From positions 8,452 through 72,451 of the forward strand of contig CAYMAN010000011.1 in NCBI GenBank assembly GCA_964388455.1: DNA of 64,000 nucleotides. The letters are read 5' to 3'. This stretch comes from JBBRWO01 sp964388455. Its GTDB lineage: Bacteria; Actinomycetota; Coriobacteriia; Anaerosomatales; JAAXUF01. Both the position numbers and the translations under genes were made by a program. The notes beneath the pieces are model-generated. The model saw nothing but the letters and a program-made list of their open reading frames with translations. It was not told where the DNA came from and searched no databases. Numbering within the stretch: position 1 is the first letter of the stretch; each line of letters begins with the position of its first letter. Shown in pieces: positions 8,434-17,207 of the stretch.

Positions 8434-9014
8434 GGATCATCGCCGGTAGACTCAGGGGCAGGAAGATACAGGCGCCGACCGGCACTGACACTCGGCCCAC
8501 GTCGGATCGCGTGAGAGAGTCGGTGTTCTCGTCGCTTTCGTCACTGCTCGGACCCGATCTGGGGGGTGGGGCGATGCTCGATGCGTTCTCGGGAAGCGGG
8601 GCGCTGGCGCTGGAGGCGGTCTCCAGGGGGTGCAGAAGTGCCACGGTCGTCGACTCGGATCGCAAGGCCGCGGCGATGATTCGCTCCAACATCGATGCGC
8701 TCGATGCAGGCGGACAGGTGCGACTGGTCATCGGAGACGTATTCGCACTGGCCGAACAGGGAAGTGTGCCCGGCGGACCCTTCGCGTTGATTATGCTCGA
8801 CCCTCCATATAGACTACCCTCGACTGAGATCATCTCGCTGGTCTCGGCGCTCGGGGGTCATGACCTGCTCGAAGACGGTGCGGTAGTGGTCTTCGAACAT
8901 GCTCGCGGAGTGGTTGTGGAGTGGCCCGAGTCGTTCGGGATTCACGCGCACAAGCGCTACGGGACGACCGAGATCGACATCGCTGTGTATGAGAGGGGTG
9001 GAGGGTCGGCGTGA
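8430..9014 (+). CDS. rsmD: 16S rRNA (guanine966-N2)-methyltransferase
   Basis: 194-residue Rossmann methyltransferase. MRIIAGRLRGRKI opens the protein, TRPTSDRVRESVFSSL matches the RsmD signature, a G-S-G-A-L-A-L-E-A stretch is the SAM-binding loop, and DPPY in LIMLDPPYRLP is the catalytic motif IV of N2-guanine methylases. It acts on 16S rRNA in the assembling 30S subunit. The ATG at 8430 overlaps the recG stop, and the gene's own stop overlaps the GTG of coaD. The rsmD-coaD pairing is conserved in many bacteria. Confidence 0.94.
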   Translation: MRIIAGRLRGRKIQAPTGTDTRPTSDRVRESVFSSLSSLLGPDLGGGAMLDAFSGSGALALEAVSRGCRSATVVDSDRKAAAMIRSNIDALDAGGQVRLVIGDVFALAEQGSVPGGPFALIMLDPPYRLPSTEIISLVSALGGHDLLEDGAVVVFEHARGVVVEWPESFGIHAHKRYGTTEIDIAVYERGGGSA

Positions 9015-9502
9015 AGCGCGGCATAGTTCCGGGCACCTTCGACCCCATAACATCCGGCCACCTCGACATCATCGAGCGTGCGGCCGGATTGTTCGACGAA
9101 CTCGTCGTCGGAGTCGCCTACTCCAAGAACAAGAACGGCGGTCCACTGTTCAGCGCAGACGAGCGCGTGACGCTCATCGAGGCCGCGACTTCCCACCTCC
9201 CAAACGTGTCAGTTCGCTCTTTTGATACGCTATTGGTAGATTTCGCAGATGAAGTCGGTGCGTCGGTCATCGTAAAGGGCCTTCGCGCCATGACCGACTT
9301 CGAACGCGAGTTCCAGATGTCTGCGTTGAACTGGCGTCTCGACTCCAAGGTCGAGACCATGTTCATCATGGCGATTCCTGAGTACATGTTTCTCAGTTCG
9401 TCGGCAGTGAAAGAGATCGCACGGCACCAGGGATCGGTGCGCGGTCTCGTACCGGACGTTGTATGTGACGCGCTTGAGCGCAAGCTGGAAGAAGCCCGAT
9501 AG
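9011..9502 (+). CDS. coaD: Phosphopantetheine adenylyltransferase
   Basis: 163 residues, exactly the usual size. It catalyses the penultimate step of coenzyme A synthesis, joining 4'-phosphopantetheine and ATP. The nucleotidyltransferase T-S-G-H motif occurs in GTFDPITSGHLDII, and FLSSSAVKEIA is the second ATP-binding motif. The KGLRAMTDFE(R)E segment is family-specific. The GTG start overlaps the rsmD stop (GTGA). Confidence 0.97.
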   Translation: MKRGIVPGTFDPITSGHLDIIERAAGLFDELVVGVAYSKNKNGGPLFSADERVTLIEAATSHLPNVSVRSFDTLLVDFADEVGASVIVKGLRAMTDFEREFQMSALNWRLDSKVETMFIMAIPEYMFLSSSAVKEIARHQGSVRGLVPDVVCDALERKLEEAR

Positions 9503-9514
9503 GAAGGCAGCTTC

Positions 9515-9976
9515 ATGGATATCATGGCCCTGATCGACCGCATCGAAGAGATCGTGGACAACTCTCGTAACGTGCCGCTGATGAGCAGCAAGATGGTCGA
9601 CCCGGACAAGGTCTACGAGATCGTCGACGAGATCCGCGCGCAGTACCCCGACGAGCTGAAGCAGGCCCGTTGGATCGTCAAGGAGCGCCAGGAGATGCTC
9701 GAAGAGGCCGAGAAGGAAGCGAACCGCATCCTTGAGGACGCGCGTGACCGCGCCCAGGCCCTCGCCAACGAGACCGAGGTCGTCCGTCTCGCAGAGGCGC
9801 AGGCCGCCGACATGATCGACAAGGCCCGCAACCAGGAGCGCGAGATCCGTCTCGGCGCTGAGGACTACGCTGACGAGATGCTCGCGAACCTCGAGGTCAA
9901 CCTCGGCAAGCTTCTTACCGCGGTTCAGCGTGGCCGGGATCGACTCCAGGGTAAGGTGGGCGGTCAGCGCCAGTAG
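9515..9976 (+). CDS. SepIVA-like (DivIVA-domain) coiled-coil protein
   Basis: 153-residue, strongly charged, almost entirely helical protein. VDPDKVYEIVDEIRAQYPDELKQARWI is followed by a long coiled coil (KERQEMLEEAEKEANRILED and on to ~residue 140) ending in a basic tail. Size, sequence style and position (coaD, this gene, DUF177, then rpmF) match the mycobacterial SepIVA locus, where the protein is a cell-division/DivIVA-type factor. The local role is inferred from that synteny. The start follows an AGGAAGG site, 12 bases after coaD. Confidence 0.65.
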   Translation: MDIMALIDRIEEIVDNSRNVPLMSSKMVDPDKVYEIVDEIRAQYPDELKQARWIVKERQEMLEEAEKEANRILEDARDRAQALANETEVVRLAEAQAADMIDKARNQEREIRLGAEDYADEMLANLEVNLGKLLTAVQRGRDRLQGKVGGQRQ

Positions 9977-9990
9977 CGCTCCGCGAACCG

Positions 9991-10524
9991 ATGGACGCCT
10001 ACCCAGTCGAAATCGCCTCACTGCTCGACAGTCTCGGCACCAGCACGATGGTGGCGGATTCCTTTGTGTTGGAATCGCTTGATGTTGGCGATGAGCACTT
10101 CAAGATGACCGATCCGGTCGCTTTCGACGTCACGGTCACTAACACGGGTACCGCAGTGATCGCATACGGGACCGTTCACGCCGCTGTCACCGCGACGTGT
10201 GTGAGATGTCTCTGCGAGTTCCCTACGGTCATTGAGGGCGCCGTGGAGGGCTTCTACGTGTTTCCGGGCAAGGACACTGACGTGCCCGAGGAACAGGACG
10301 TCGAGTACATCGATGCCGACGGTGTGATCGATCTGATGCCGGCGATCATGAGTGCTATCGTGCTCGAGGCACCCTTCGCGCCATTGCACGACGAGGAGTG
10401 TGCGGGAATCTGCGGCGGATGCGGAGCCGACCTGAACACCGCAGAGTGCACGTGTGCGGAGGATTCTCCCGAGGATCACCCCTTTGCTGCGCTGCGATCT
10501 CTCGTCACCGAGGACGAAGCGTAG
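9991..10524 (+). CDS. DUF177 (YceD) family protein
   Basis: 177 residues. The N-terminal half is beta-rich. A CVRCLCEF motif near residue 70 and a C-terminal Cys cluster (CAGICGGCGADLN, then CTC) are the DUF177 signature. YceD proteins are almost always encoded directly before rpmF (L32), as here. Work in other bacteria and plants links the family to 23S rRNA accumulation, so a role in large-subunit assembly is likely. The cysteines suggest Zn binding. It starts 14 bases after the SepIVA-like gene. Confidence 0.87.
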   Translation: MDAYPVEIASLLDSLGTSTMVADSFVLESLDVGDEHFKMTDPVAFDVTVTNTGTAVIAYGTVHAAVTATCVRCLCEFPTVIEGAVEGFYVFPGKDTDVPEEQDVEYIDADGVIDLMPAIMSAIVLEAPFAPLHDEECAGICGGCGADLNTAECTCAEDSPEDHPFAALRSLVTEDEA

Positions 10525-10692
10525 GTTTCGGACCCGACTGGTGTTGCACTGTGAGCAATCATGTCGATTCCGTCTACACAACCCTGGTGCACCGTGCTAG
10601 TATTGTCGCTCGTGCGGCTGAGACCGCGCTTGAATCGAAATTTTGAGCGTCCCCTTGCGGGAGACGACTGAAACGGAAGGAACCACAGGCAG

Positions 10693-10869
10693 ATGGCAGT
10701 CCCGAAGAGAAAAAAGGGCCGTGCGAAAATCAACTCGCGCCGCTCCACGCACATCATCGAGGCACCGGCCAAGTCGACGTGCCCTCAGTGCCATGAAGTG
10801 AAGCTTCCCCATCGCGTATGCCCCACTTGTGGGTACTACAACGGTAAGGAAGTAATCCAGACCGATTAG
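10693..10869 (+). CDS. rpmF: 50S ribosomal protein L32
   Basis: 58-residue protein beginning MAVPKRKKGRAKINSRRS, the standard L32 start, with two CxxC knuckles (C30/C33 and C43/C46) showing the zinc-binding version. It is preceded by a GGAAGGAACC ribosome site. The 168-base gap after DUF177 holds an imperfect hairpin (CGTCCCC-TTG-CGGGAGACG, ~10647-10665) and no clear promoter. The fab/plsX genes usually follow rpmF closely; here two acyl-CoA metabolism genes are inserted in between. Confidence 0.95.
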   Translation: MAVPKRKKGRAKINSRRSTHIIEAPAKSTCPQCHEVKLPHRVCPTCGYYNGKEVIQTD

Positions 10870-10919
10870 CGGTCCTGCTCGCTCGGGTCCGCGTTCTCAC
10901 ACGAGAGGCGGCCTTTGCG

Positions 10920-13013
10920 GTGCTTGATGGGTTCTTCACCCCAGATACGATCGTAGTGGTCGGCGTTGCCCGAGAACCGGGCAAGGTCGGCCACTTCGTG
11001 TTTCGCAACCTGATCGACGGTGGTTTCCCCGGCACGATCTGGCCGGTGAACCCGAAGGCCGACGAGATTCTCGGTCGCCGATGTTTCGCCTCGGTGGCGG
11101 AGTTGCCGAGCTCCCCGGATCTCGCGATCATCGCTGTGCCCGCGGTGTTCGTTCCCGATGTGATCGGGCAGTGTGCTGAGGCGGGGATCGGCTCGGCGAT
11201 CATCTTGTCTGCCGGGTTCAAGGAGACGGGACCTGTGGGCGCGCGGCTGGAGCGCGATGTCGCGCAGGCCGCACAAGCGGGTGGAGTGCGCCTGCTTGGA
11301 CCCAATTCACTGGGGCTCGTCGCCACGCCCTCGAAGCTCAACGCGGCGTTCGCAGGTTCACTTCCCAGATCCGGTGGAGTGGCTTTCCTCTCGCAGTCCG
11401 GCGCGCTGGGGACGGCCATCCTCGACGAATCCGCTTCAGACGGTCCCGGGATCGCGTACTTCGTGTCGCTCGGTAATCGGGCGGATGTCGCGGAGCACGA
11501 CCTGCTGATCGACTGGGAGCACGACCCCGCAGTGCGCGTGGCGGCTGGGTATCTCGAGTCGATACGCGATGGCGCGGCGTTTCTTGCGGCGGCGAGATCC
11601 TTCACACGCAAGCGGCCGCTCGTCTTGCTGAAGGCGGGCACATCAGATGCAGGTGCCCGTGCGGTCTCGTCCCACACAGGGTCGCTCGCAGGTTCTGACG
11701 TCGCATACGACAGTGCGTTGCGGGACTGCGGTGCCCTACGTGTTCGCACCGCCGAGGAGTTGATGGATGCGGCGCTGGCATTCGATCTGGTTCCGATTCC
11801 GGCAGGCCCCGGTGTTGCGCTGCTCACAAACGCAGGCGGTCTGGGTGTTCTGGCGACCGATGAAGCTGAGCGCAGGGGCCTCTCGATGGCCTCTCTGGAC
11901 GGCGACACGGTCGCTGCCCTGCGGGCCTGTCTTCCGGACGCGGCGGCGTTCTACAACCCGGTCGACGTTCTCGGCGACGCGGATCCGCAGCGGTACGCGG
12001 ATGCGATAAGGGCGCTTCTGGCAGACGATGGTGTGCATTCGCTCCTGGTGATGCTCACACCACAGGCTATGTCACGACCGGTCGAGACGGCGGAGGCCAT
12101 CGTTGCCGCGGTCGGCGAATCCGAGATTCCGGTCATCGCATGCTTCGCTGGCGGAGACGCTGTCGTCCCTGCTCGCGCCATACTGAGGGAGGCTGGAGTC
12201 GCGTGCTATCCGAGTCCGGAGCGTGCCGTGTTCGCGGCGTCTCTGGTTGAACGCTTCCGGGTCATTCGTTCGTCGGGCCTCGACTGTGCGGAGCAGCCCG
12301 AAGTCGACGCTGTGTCCGCGACCGCGTTACTGACGGAGGCCAAGAAGCTTGATCGGCCGTTCGTCATCGACGAGGTCGCCGCACAGATCGCGGCGCACTT
12401 TGGTATCCCGGTGCCTTGCGGCGCGGTCGCGGAGGACTTCTCGGCGGCGAAGCGGATCGCTGAAGAGTGCGGCTATCCGGTGGCGCTCAAGATCTCGAGT
12501 CCGGACATCCTGCACAAGAGCGACGTGGGAGGTGTGGTCGTCGGCGTCGAGGACTCCGACGCGCTACTCATCGCGTACGACTCGCTGCTCGACCGCATCC
12601 GACGCAGAGCGCCAGGCGCCGCCCTGGCGGGCGTGTACGTGCAGAAGATGGCGAGCGCCGGTCGTGAGCTCATCGTCGGCATCAACCGGGATGCGACATT
12701 CGGTCCGCTCCTCATGGTGGGGCTGGGCGGCGTCTACGTGGAGGTTCTCAAGGACGTGACCTTTGGGCTCTGCCCGGTGTCACCCAAGCGCGCCAAGGAA
12801 ATGCTGGCCTCGTTGACCGGGTATGCACTGCTGCGAGGCGTTCGCGGCGAGCAGGCGGCCGATCTTGACGCGGCGGCCGACATCATCTCGCGCGTCTCAT
12901 GGATGGCGGTCCTGCTACCCGACGTCATCGAACTCGATATCAACCCGGTAATCGTTCTGAATCGTGGACAAGGCGCTGTTGCAGCGGACATTCGAATCGG
13001 CATCGGAGGATGA
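10920..13013 (+). CDS. ADP-forming acyl-CoA (acetate-CoA) synthetase, fused alpha-beta
   Basis: 697-residue protein with both halves of the nucleoside-diphosphate-forming acyl-CoA synthetase family. Residues ~1-130 form the CoA-binding Rossmann domain. Residues ~150-450 are two succinyl-CoA-ligase-like domains, with the phosphorylated histidine at H252 (SSHTGSLAGSD). Residues ~480-697 are an ATP-grasp domain (YPVALKISSPDILHKSDVGG; final LDINPVIV). It converts acyl-CoA + ADP + Pi to acid + ATP or the reverse, a classic energy-saving acetate route in anaerobes. Proteins with this domain order are also seen as protein acetyltransferases (Pat), but no GNAT domain is present here. The GTG start at 10920 follows GAGAGGCGG. 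The stop overlaps the next gene. Confidence 0.87.
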   Translation: MLDGFFTPDTIVVVGVAREPGKVGHFVFRNLIDGGFPGTIWPVNPKADEILGRRCFASVAELPSSPDLAIIAVPAVFVPDVIGQCAEAGIGSAIILSAGFKETGPVGARLERDVAQAAQAGGVRLLGPNSLGLVATPSKLNAAFAGSLPRSGGVAFLSQSGALGTAILDESASDGPGIAYFVSLGNRADVAEHDLLIDWEHDPAVRVAAGYLESIRDGAAFLAAARSFTRKRPLVLLKAGTSDAGARAVSSHTGSLAGSDVAYDSALRDCGALRVRTAEELMDAALAFDLVPIPAGPGVALLTNAGGLGVLATDEAERRGLSMASLDGDTVAALRACLPDAAAFYNPVDVLGDADPQRYADAIRALLADDGVHSLLVMLTPQAMSRPVETAEAIVAAVGESEIPVIACFAGGDAVVPARAILREAGVACYPSPERAVFAASLVERFRVIRSSGLDCAEQPEVDAVSATALLTEAKKLDRPFVIDEVAAQIAAHFGIPVPCGAVAEDFSAAKRIAEECGYPVALKISSPDILHKSDVGGVVVGVEDSDALLIAYDSLLDRIRRRAPGAALAGVYVQKMASAGRELIVGINRDATFGPLLMVGLGGVYVEVLKDVTFGLCPVSPKRAKEMLASLTGYALLRGVRGEQAADLDAAADIISRVSWMAVLLPDVIELDINPVIVLNRGQGAVAADIRIGIGG

Positions 13014-14083
13014 GAACAGTGGACTGTCTGATAGTTGCGTCTACGGAGCCTTATGCGGGAAAGACCGGTGTGACCGCGGCGCTTCTGCTGGAGGCTGCGC
13101 AACGTGGCGTTGTCGCGGGATACTTCAAGCCGTTCGGCACCATGCCGGTAAGCGCAGGCGAACACGAAACAGACAGCGATGCGGCCTATCTCTCGTCGCT
13201 TGCTGCGCTCAAGGCACCGGCGCACGTCGTGTGTCCGGTCGTGCGGACGCACGAGTTGATAGAGCAGGTCCTGGCCGGCGTGGCGCCGCCCGTGGTTGAT
13301 CGTGTGCTCGAGTCGTATGGAATCATCCGTAAGGATGTCGAGGTCGTGTTCGTCGAGGGCCCAAGTGACCTCAGCCAGGGCACCGTGTTCGGTCTTAATC
13401 TTCAGCGACTCGCCGAGATGCTCTGTGGCAGGGTGCTGCTCCTACATCGACCCGGCACCGCAGAACTGCCGGAAGAGTTGGTGCATGCCCGCGACGTGCT
13501 CGGTGAGAACCTGCTCGGCGTGCTGTTCAACGACGTATCGCTCGCACGTCTTACGGCCACGACGACGCGCGTCAGCAACTATCTGGACAGTGAGGGAATC
13601 CGCGTCTACGGCACGATTCCTCACGACGCGGCCCTCTCGGCGGTCAGTGTGGCGGAGATCGTCTCGGAGCTCGACGGCGTGGTTCTGGCGGGGGAGGCGG
13701 GCCAGGATGAGCCCGTGGAGTCGTTCATGGTGGGTGCGATGGGCCAGGAGAAGGCGCTTCGCTACTTCAGGCGTCGGGCTCGCAAAGCGGTCGTGACCGG
13801 TGGGGACAGAAGCGATGTCCAGCTGGCCGCACTCGAGACCGACACCCGGTGCGTGATCTGCACAGGCGGGATGGCGCCGTCGTCGATCGTACTCTCTCGC
13901 GCCGACGAGCTCGGGATTCCCATGGTGCTGGTCGAGATGGACACGTTGTCGGCGGTCGAGCGCATGGAGGTGCTCTTTGGCCACGTGCGAGTTCACGATG
14001 CGAGCAAGGTTGCTAGAATACGTGAGCTGCTGGGCGCGCATGCGGATCTCGATGCGCTGTTCGCTGAGCTTGGCGGCGCGTGA
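13010..14083 (+). CDS. P-loop (BioD-like) + DRTGG domain protein
   Basis: 357 residues. Residues 1-~210 resemble the dethiobiotin-synthetase-like P-loop domain, with STEPYAGKTGVTAALL as Walker A and later D/E-rich beta-strand ends. Residues ~220-330 match a DRTGG domain (MVGAMGQEKALRYFRR, then VVTGGDRSDVQLAAL). The same pair forms the N-terminal regulatory half of large phosphotransacetylases (Pta), but the catalytic PTA domain is absent. It overlaps the acyl-CoA synthetase stop (ATGA), so it probably senses a nucleotide or metabolite and tunes acetyl-CoA/acetate flux (inference). No specific reaction can be assigned. Confidence 0.8.
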   Translation: MRTVDCLIVASTEPYAGKTGVTAALLLEAAQRGVVAGYFKPFGTMPVSAGEHETDSDAAYLSSLAALKAPAHVVCPVVRTHELIEQVLAGVAPPVVDRVLESYGIIRKDVEVVFVEGPSDLSQGTVFGLNLQRLAEMLCGRVLLLHRPGTAELPEELVHARDVLGENLLGVLFNDVSLARLTATTTRVSNYLDSEGIRVYGTIPHDAALSAVSVAEIVSELDGVVLAGEAGQDEPVESFMVGAMGQEKALRYFRRRARKAVVTGGDRSDVQLAALETDTRCVICTGGMAPSSIVLSRADELGIPMVLVEMDTLSAVERMEVLFGHVRVHDASKVARIRELLGAHADLDALFAELGGA

Positions 14084-14126
14084 CGGATAGTCACAACGTA
14101 AGCAATCCGCATCGTGAGGAGTCCTG

Positions 14127-15125
14127 ATGTCGAATGGCCGTACGGTGACCGTGGTCGTTGACGCCCAAGGTGGCGACAATGCTCCGTCCGAGATTCTGTC
14201 GGGTGTGGTGATGGCGCTGCAGGCTGATCCCGACCTGAACGTCATCTTGACCGGCGAAGCCGACATCGTGGGTTCGTTCGCCGCCGGTCACGACCGGGTA
14301 GAGGGATTTCCGACGACTCAGGTCATTGAGATGGATGAGCATCCCGCGAATGCTGTTCGTTCGAAGAAGGACTCGTCGATCGTCGTCGGTTGTCGTCTGG
14401 TCAAAGAGGGTCGCGCCGACGCATTCTTCTCGGCGGGCTCGACGGGTGCGGCGATGGCGGCGGCGACGTTGGTCATGGGACGCATAAAGGGCGTCGCGCG
14501 TCCGGCGATCGCGACTGTGGTGCCGACGGCAGGACCGCCGGCGGTGATGCTCGATGTCGGCGCGAACGCTGACTGCAAGCCGGAACACCTGTTGCAGTTC
14601 GCTCACATGGGCTCCGCCTATGCCACCGTCGTGCTCGATGTCGCCGAACCCCGCGTCGCGCTGCTGAACATCGGAGAGGAACCCTCGAAGGGTTCGGTAC
14701 TCGCCCAGGAGTCCCACGCACTGATGACCGAGTCGCTGCCAGGGTTCATCGGCAACATCGAAGGTCGTGATGTGCTCGCGGGAGTGACTGACGTCATCGT
14801 CACAGACGGTTTCACCGGCAACGTCGCGCTCAAGCTGCTCGAGGGGACGAGCAAGATCCTCCTCGGCCAGGTCAAGGACGCGATGACATCCTCGGCGATC
14901 AACACGATGGCGGCGGCGGTGCTCCGACCGTCACTCTCGCGGCTCAAGGAGCGGCTCGATCCTGAGACGTACGGTGGCGCGCCACTGCTCGGCGTTGCGG
15001 GCGTATGCATCATCGGTCACGGGTCCTCGAACGCTCGCGCGGTCGCCAATGCGGTGCGGGTCGCGGCGCAAGCGGTACGTGGCGATCTCACCGAGCGCAT
15101 TGCAGCGGCGGTCGCGCCGAACTAG
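14127..15125 (+). CDS. plsX: Phosphate acyltransferase PlsX
   Basis: 332 residues, usual PlsX size. VVVDAQGGDNAPSEILSGV is the family start (normally DAMGGD; here AQGGD), with FFSAGSTGAAMAAATL and DGFTGNVALKLLEG downstream. It makes acyl-phosphate from acyl-ACP for membrane glycerolipid synthesis. It can also take acyl-phosphate from the FakA/FakB pair and convert it to acyl-ACP. It begins the fatty acid synthesis cluster, 43 bases after the DRTGG gene, with a GTGAGGAG ribosome site. Confidence 0.95.
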   Translation: MSNGRTVTVVVDAQGGDNAPSEILSGVVMALQADPDLNVILTGEADIVGSFAAGHDRVEGFPTTQVIEMDEHPANAVRSKKDSSIVVGCRLVKEGRADAFFSAGSTGAAMAAATLVMGRIKGVARPAIATVVPTAGPPAVMLDVGANADCKPEHLLQFAHMGSAYATVVLDVAEPRVALLNIGEEPSKGSVLAQESHALMTESLPGFIGNIEGRDVLAGVTDVIVTDGFTGNVALKLLEGTSKILLGQVKDAMTSSAINTMAAAVLRPSLSRLKERLDPETYGGAPLLGVAGVCIIGHGSSNARAVANAVRVAAQAVRGDLTERIAAAVAPN

Positions 15126-15131
15126 ACTGAC

Positions 15132-15194
15132 CAGTTCTTCTACGAACTGAACGCTGTCGTGTACACTTCCCCGACGCTTTGGCGGATACCCGCC
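15132..15194 (+). promoter_or_regulatory. Possible promoter/operator region before fabH
   Basis: The 114-base gap holds a perfect inverted repeat CAGTTC-TTCTAC-GAACTG (15132-15149), a TACACT hexamer (15162-15167) that could be a -10 element, and a small GGCGG-ATAC-CCGCC hairpin (15181-15194). The inverted repeat would sit at or just upstream of the -35 position, a suitable place for a fatty-acid regulator. It does not match a known FapR or FadR site that I recognise. Confidence 0.35.
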
Positions 15195-15239
15195 GGAGTA
15201 CCGGAGAGTCAGCGGCAACAAGGAGGGATACCGAGCCAC

Positions 15240-16265
15240 ATGAAACGGCATGTACAAATCATCGGCACGGGATCGTTCCTGCCGGAAACAGTACTCACAA
15301 ACGACCAGCTCGAGACCATGGTCGAGACGTCGGATGAGTGGATCACGACTCGAACCGGCATCAAGGAACGTCGACTCGCCGATCATGACCATGCGACGTC
15401 GGACCTCGCCGTCATGGCGGGGGAGCGTGCATTGGCATGCGCCGGTGTCACGCCGGACGAGATCGACCTTCTGATCGTCGGGACTTCTACGCCGGACCAT
15501 ATCCTGCCGTCGACCGCGAGTATCGTCCAGGACAAGATGGGCCTCTGCTGCGGCGCCTTCGATGTGAATGCGGTGTGTACCGGCTTCATCTACGCGCTTC
15601 ACACCGGCGTGACTGCGATCGAGTCCGGACGCGCCGAGACCGTGCTGGTTATCGGCGCCGACGCGCTGACTCGCCACATCGACTTCACCGACCGCGCAAC
15701 CTGCGTGTTGTTCGGGGATGGGGCCGGCGCTGTGGTGCTTCGCGCTTCCGAGGAGCCGGGAGTGCTCGACATCGTGCTTGGCTCGGATGGCTCGGGCAAA
15801 GACCTGCTGATCATCCCCGCAGGTGGCTCGGCTGCTCCGTGTACCGAGGAGCGCGTTGCGAACCGCGAGCAGTTCGTGCAGATGAACGGCGGCGAGGTCT
15901 ACAAGTTCGCCGTGCGAATGATCCCCAAGGCCACACTGCAGGTGCTGGAGCGTTCCGGCCATACTGTCGGCGACCTCGCGTGGCTCGTGCCGCATCAGGC
16001 GAACAAGCGCATCCTGGACACCGTCGAGGAGCGTCTCGGAATAGACGACGATCACGTGTATTCCGCCGTTGAGAAGACCGGCAATACGTCTGCGGGCTCG
16101 ATCCCGCTGGCTTTGGACGACCTGTATACTAGCGGGCGTCTTCAGCCCGGCGATCTCATAGCACTGGTCGGCTTCGGGGCGGGCCTCACGTGGGGCGCCG
16201 CGGCACTTCGATGGAGCATGGCTGTCGTTGACAGGAAGGCAGAAACCCCGCATGGCGCTGCATAA
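15240..16265 (+). CDS. fabH: 3-oxoacyl-ACP synthase III (KAS III)
   Basis: 341 residues. It initiates fatty acid chains from acyl-CoA and malonyl-ACP. The catalytic triad is visible as C113 (NAVCTGFIYAL), H252 (VPHQANKRI) and N282 (KTGNTSAGSIPLAL). The ATG at 15240 follows an AAGGAGGG site (15220-15227). An earlier in-frame start would add 27 residues without conservation. The 3' end overlaps fabK by 14 bases. Confidence 0.96.
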   Translation: MKRHVQIIGTGSFLPETVLTNDQLETMVETSDEWITTRTGIKERRLADHDHATSDLAVMAGERALACAGVTPDEIDLLIVGTSTPDHILPSTASIVQDKMGLCCGAFDVNAVCTGFIYALHTGVTAIESGRAETVLVIGADALTRHIDFTDRATCVLFGDGAGAVVLRASEEPGVLDIVLGSDGSGKDLLIIPAGGSAAPCTEERVANREQFVQMNGGEVYKFAVRMIPKATLQVLERSGHTVGDLAWLVPHQANKRILDTVEERLGIDDDHVYSAVEKTGNTSAGSIPLALDDLYTSGRLQPGDLIALVGFGAGLTWGAAALRWSMAVVDRKAETPHGAA

Positions 16266-17202
16266 CCGACTCACCGAGCTTCTCGGAATCGAACGCCCGA
16301 TCATCCAGGGCGGCATGGCGTGGACGGCGACCGCCGAGCTGGCCGCTGCGGTCAGCAACGCCGGAGGACTCGGCATCATCGGCGCCGGTCAGATGCCGAC
16401 TGACATTCTGCGCACAGAGATTCGCCGCGCGAAGGAACTCACGGAGAAGCCCTTTGGCGTGAACCTCATGCTGCTCACTCCGCACATCGACGACATCGTC
16501 GACATGGTGCTCGAGGAAGGCGTTGCGGTAGTGACGACCGGTGCGGGCAACCCCGGCAAATACATGGCGGCGCTCAAGGGTGCTGGCATCAAGGTTCTCC
16601 CGATCGCCCCGAGCGTCGCGCTCGCCAAGCGCATGGAGTCCATCGGCGCCGACGCGATCATCGGCGAGGGTATGGAGGCGGGCGGCCACATCGGCGAGCT
16701 CACCACCATGGTGCTGGTCCCGCAGCTGGTCGACGCGGTTTCGATCCCGGTCATCGCTGCCGGCGGCATCGCTGACGGCCGTGGCGTCGCGGCCGCGTTC
16801 GCGCTGGGCGCCGAGGGAGTACAGGTCGGCACGCGCTTCATGTGCGCCGAGGAGTGCACCATCCACCCTGACGTCAAGGACCAGGTGATCAAGGCCAAGG
16901 ACCGCGACACCGTCGTCACCGGCCGATCCACCGGTCACCCCGTCCGCGTGCTCAAGAACAAGCTCGCCAAACAGATCATGGTTCTCGACCGCGAGAACAA
17001 GCCCGAGGAGATCGAGACGATGGGCGCCGGTAAGCTCGCGGCCGCCATGCGTCACGGCGACATCGAGAACGGCTCGCTGATGGCGGGACAGGCCGCTGCG
17101 CTCGTCTGCAGGATCGAGCCTGCCGCCGACATCGTCGACGAGATGATGTCTGACGCCGAGAAGATGATGGTCGCGCTCGGCCGCGTTGTGAGCGAGGTCT
17201 AG
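16252..17202 (+). CDS. fabK: Enoyl-ACP reductase II (FMN)
   Basis: 316-residue TIM-barrel flavoprotein of the nitronate monooxygenase/FabK family. It opens with PIIQGGMAWTATAELAAAVS, followed by GGLGIIGAG, GVNLML, the GGHIGE phosphate-loop region, PVIAAGGIADG and LGAEGVQVGTRF. The position between fabH and fabD supports the FabK assignment: NAD(P)H-dependent reduction of enoyl-ACP. No FabI/FabL-type reductase is seen in the cluster. FabK organisms are typically insensitive to triclosan. The start at 16252 lies inside the end of fabH, after AGGAAGG. Confidence 0.9.
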   Translation: MALHNRLTELLGIERPIIQGGMAWTATAELAAAVSNAGGLGIIGAGQMPTDILRTEIRRAKELTEKPFGVNLMLLTPHIDDIVDMVLEEGVAVVTTGAGNPGKYMAALKGAGIKVLPIAPSVALAKRMESIGADAIIGEGMEAGGHIGELTTMVLVPQLVDAVSIPVIAAGGIADGRGVAAAFALGAEGVQVGTRFMCAEECTIHPDVKDQVIKAKDRDTVVTGRSTGHPVRVLKNKLAKQIMVLDRENKPEEIETMGAGKLAAAMRHGDIENGSLMAGQAAALVCRIEPAADIVDEMMSDAEKMMVALGRVVSEV

Positions 17203-17207
17203 AACCC

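Noticed and set aside
14931..16379. Long minus-strand open frame (482 codons) opposite plsX-fabH
   Set aside because: It mirrors the third-position GC bias of the real + strand genes, has no recognisable motif and no ribosome site. plsX and fabH motifs are complete on the + strand.
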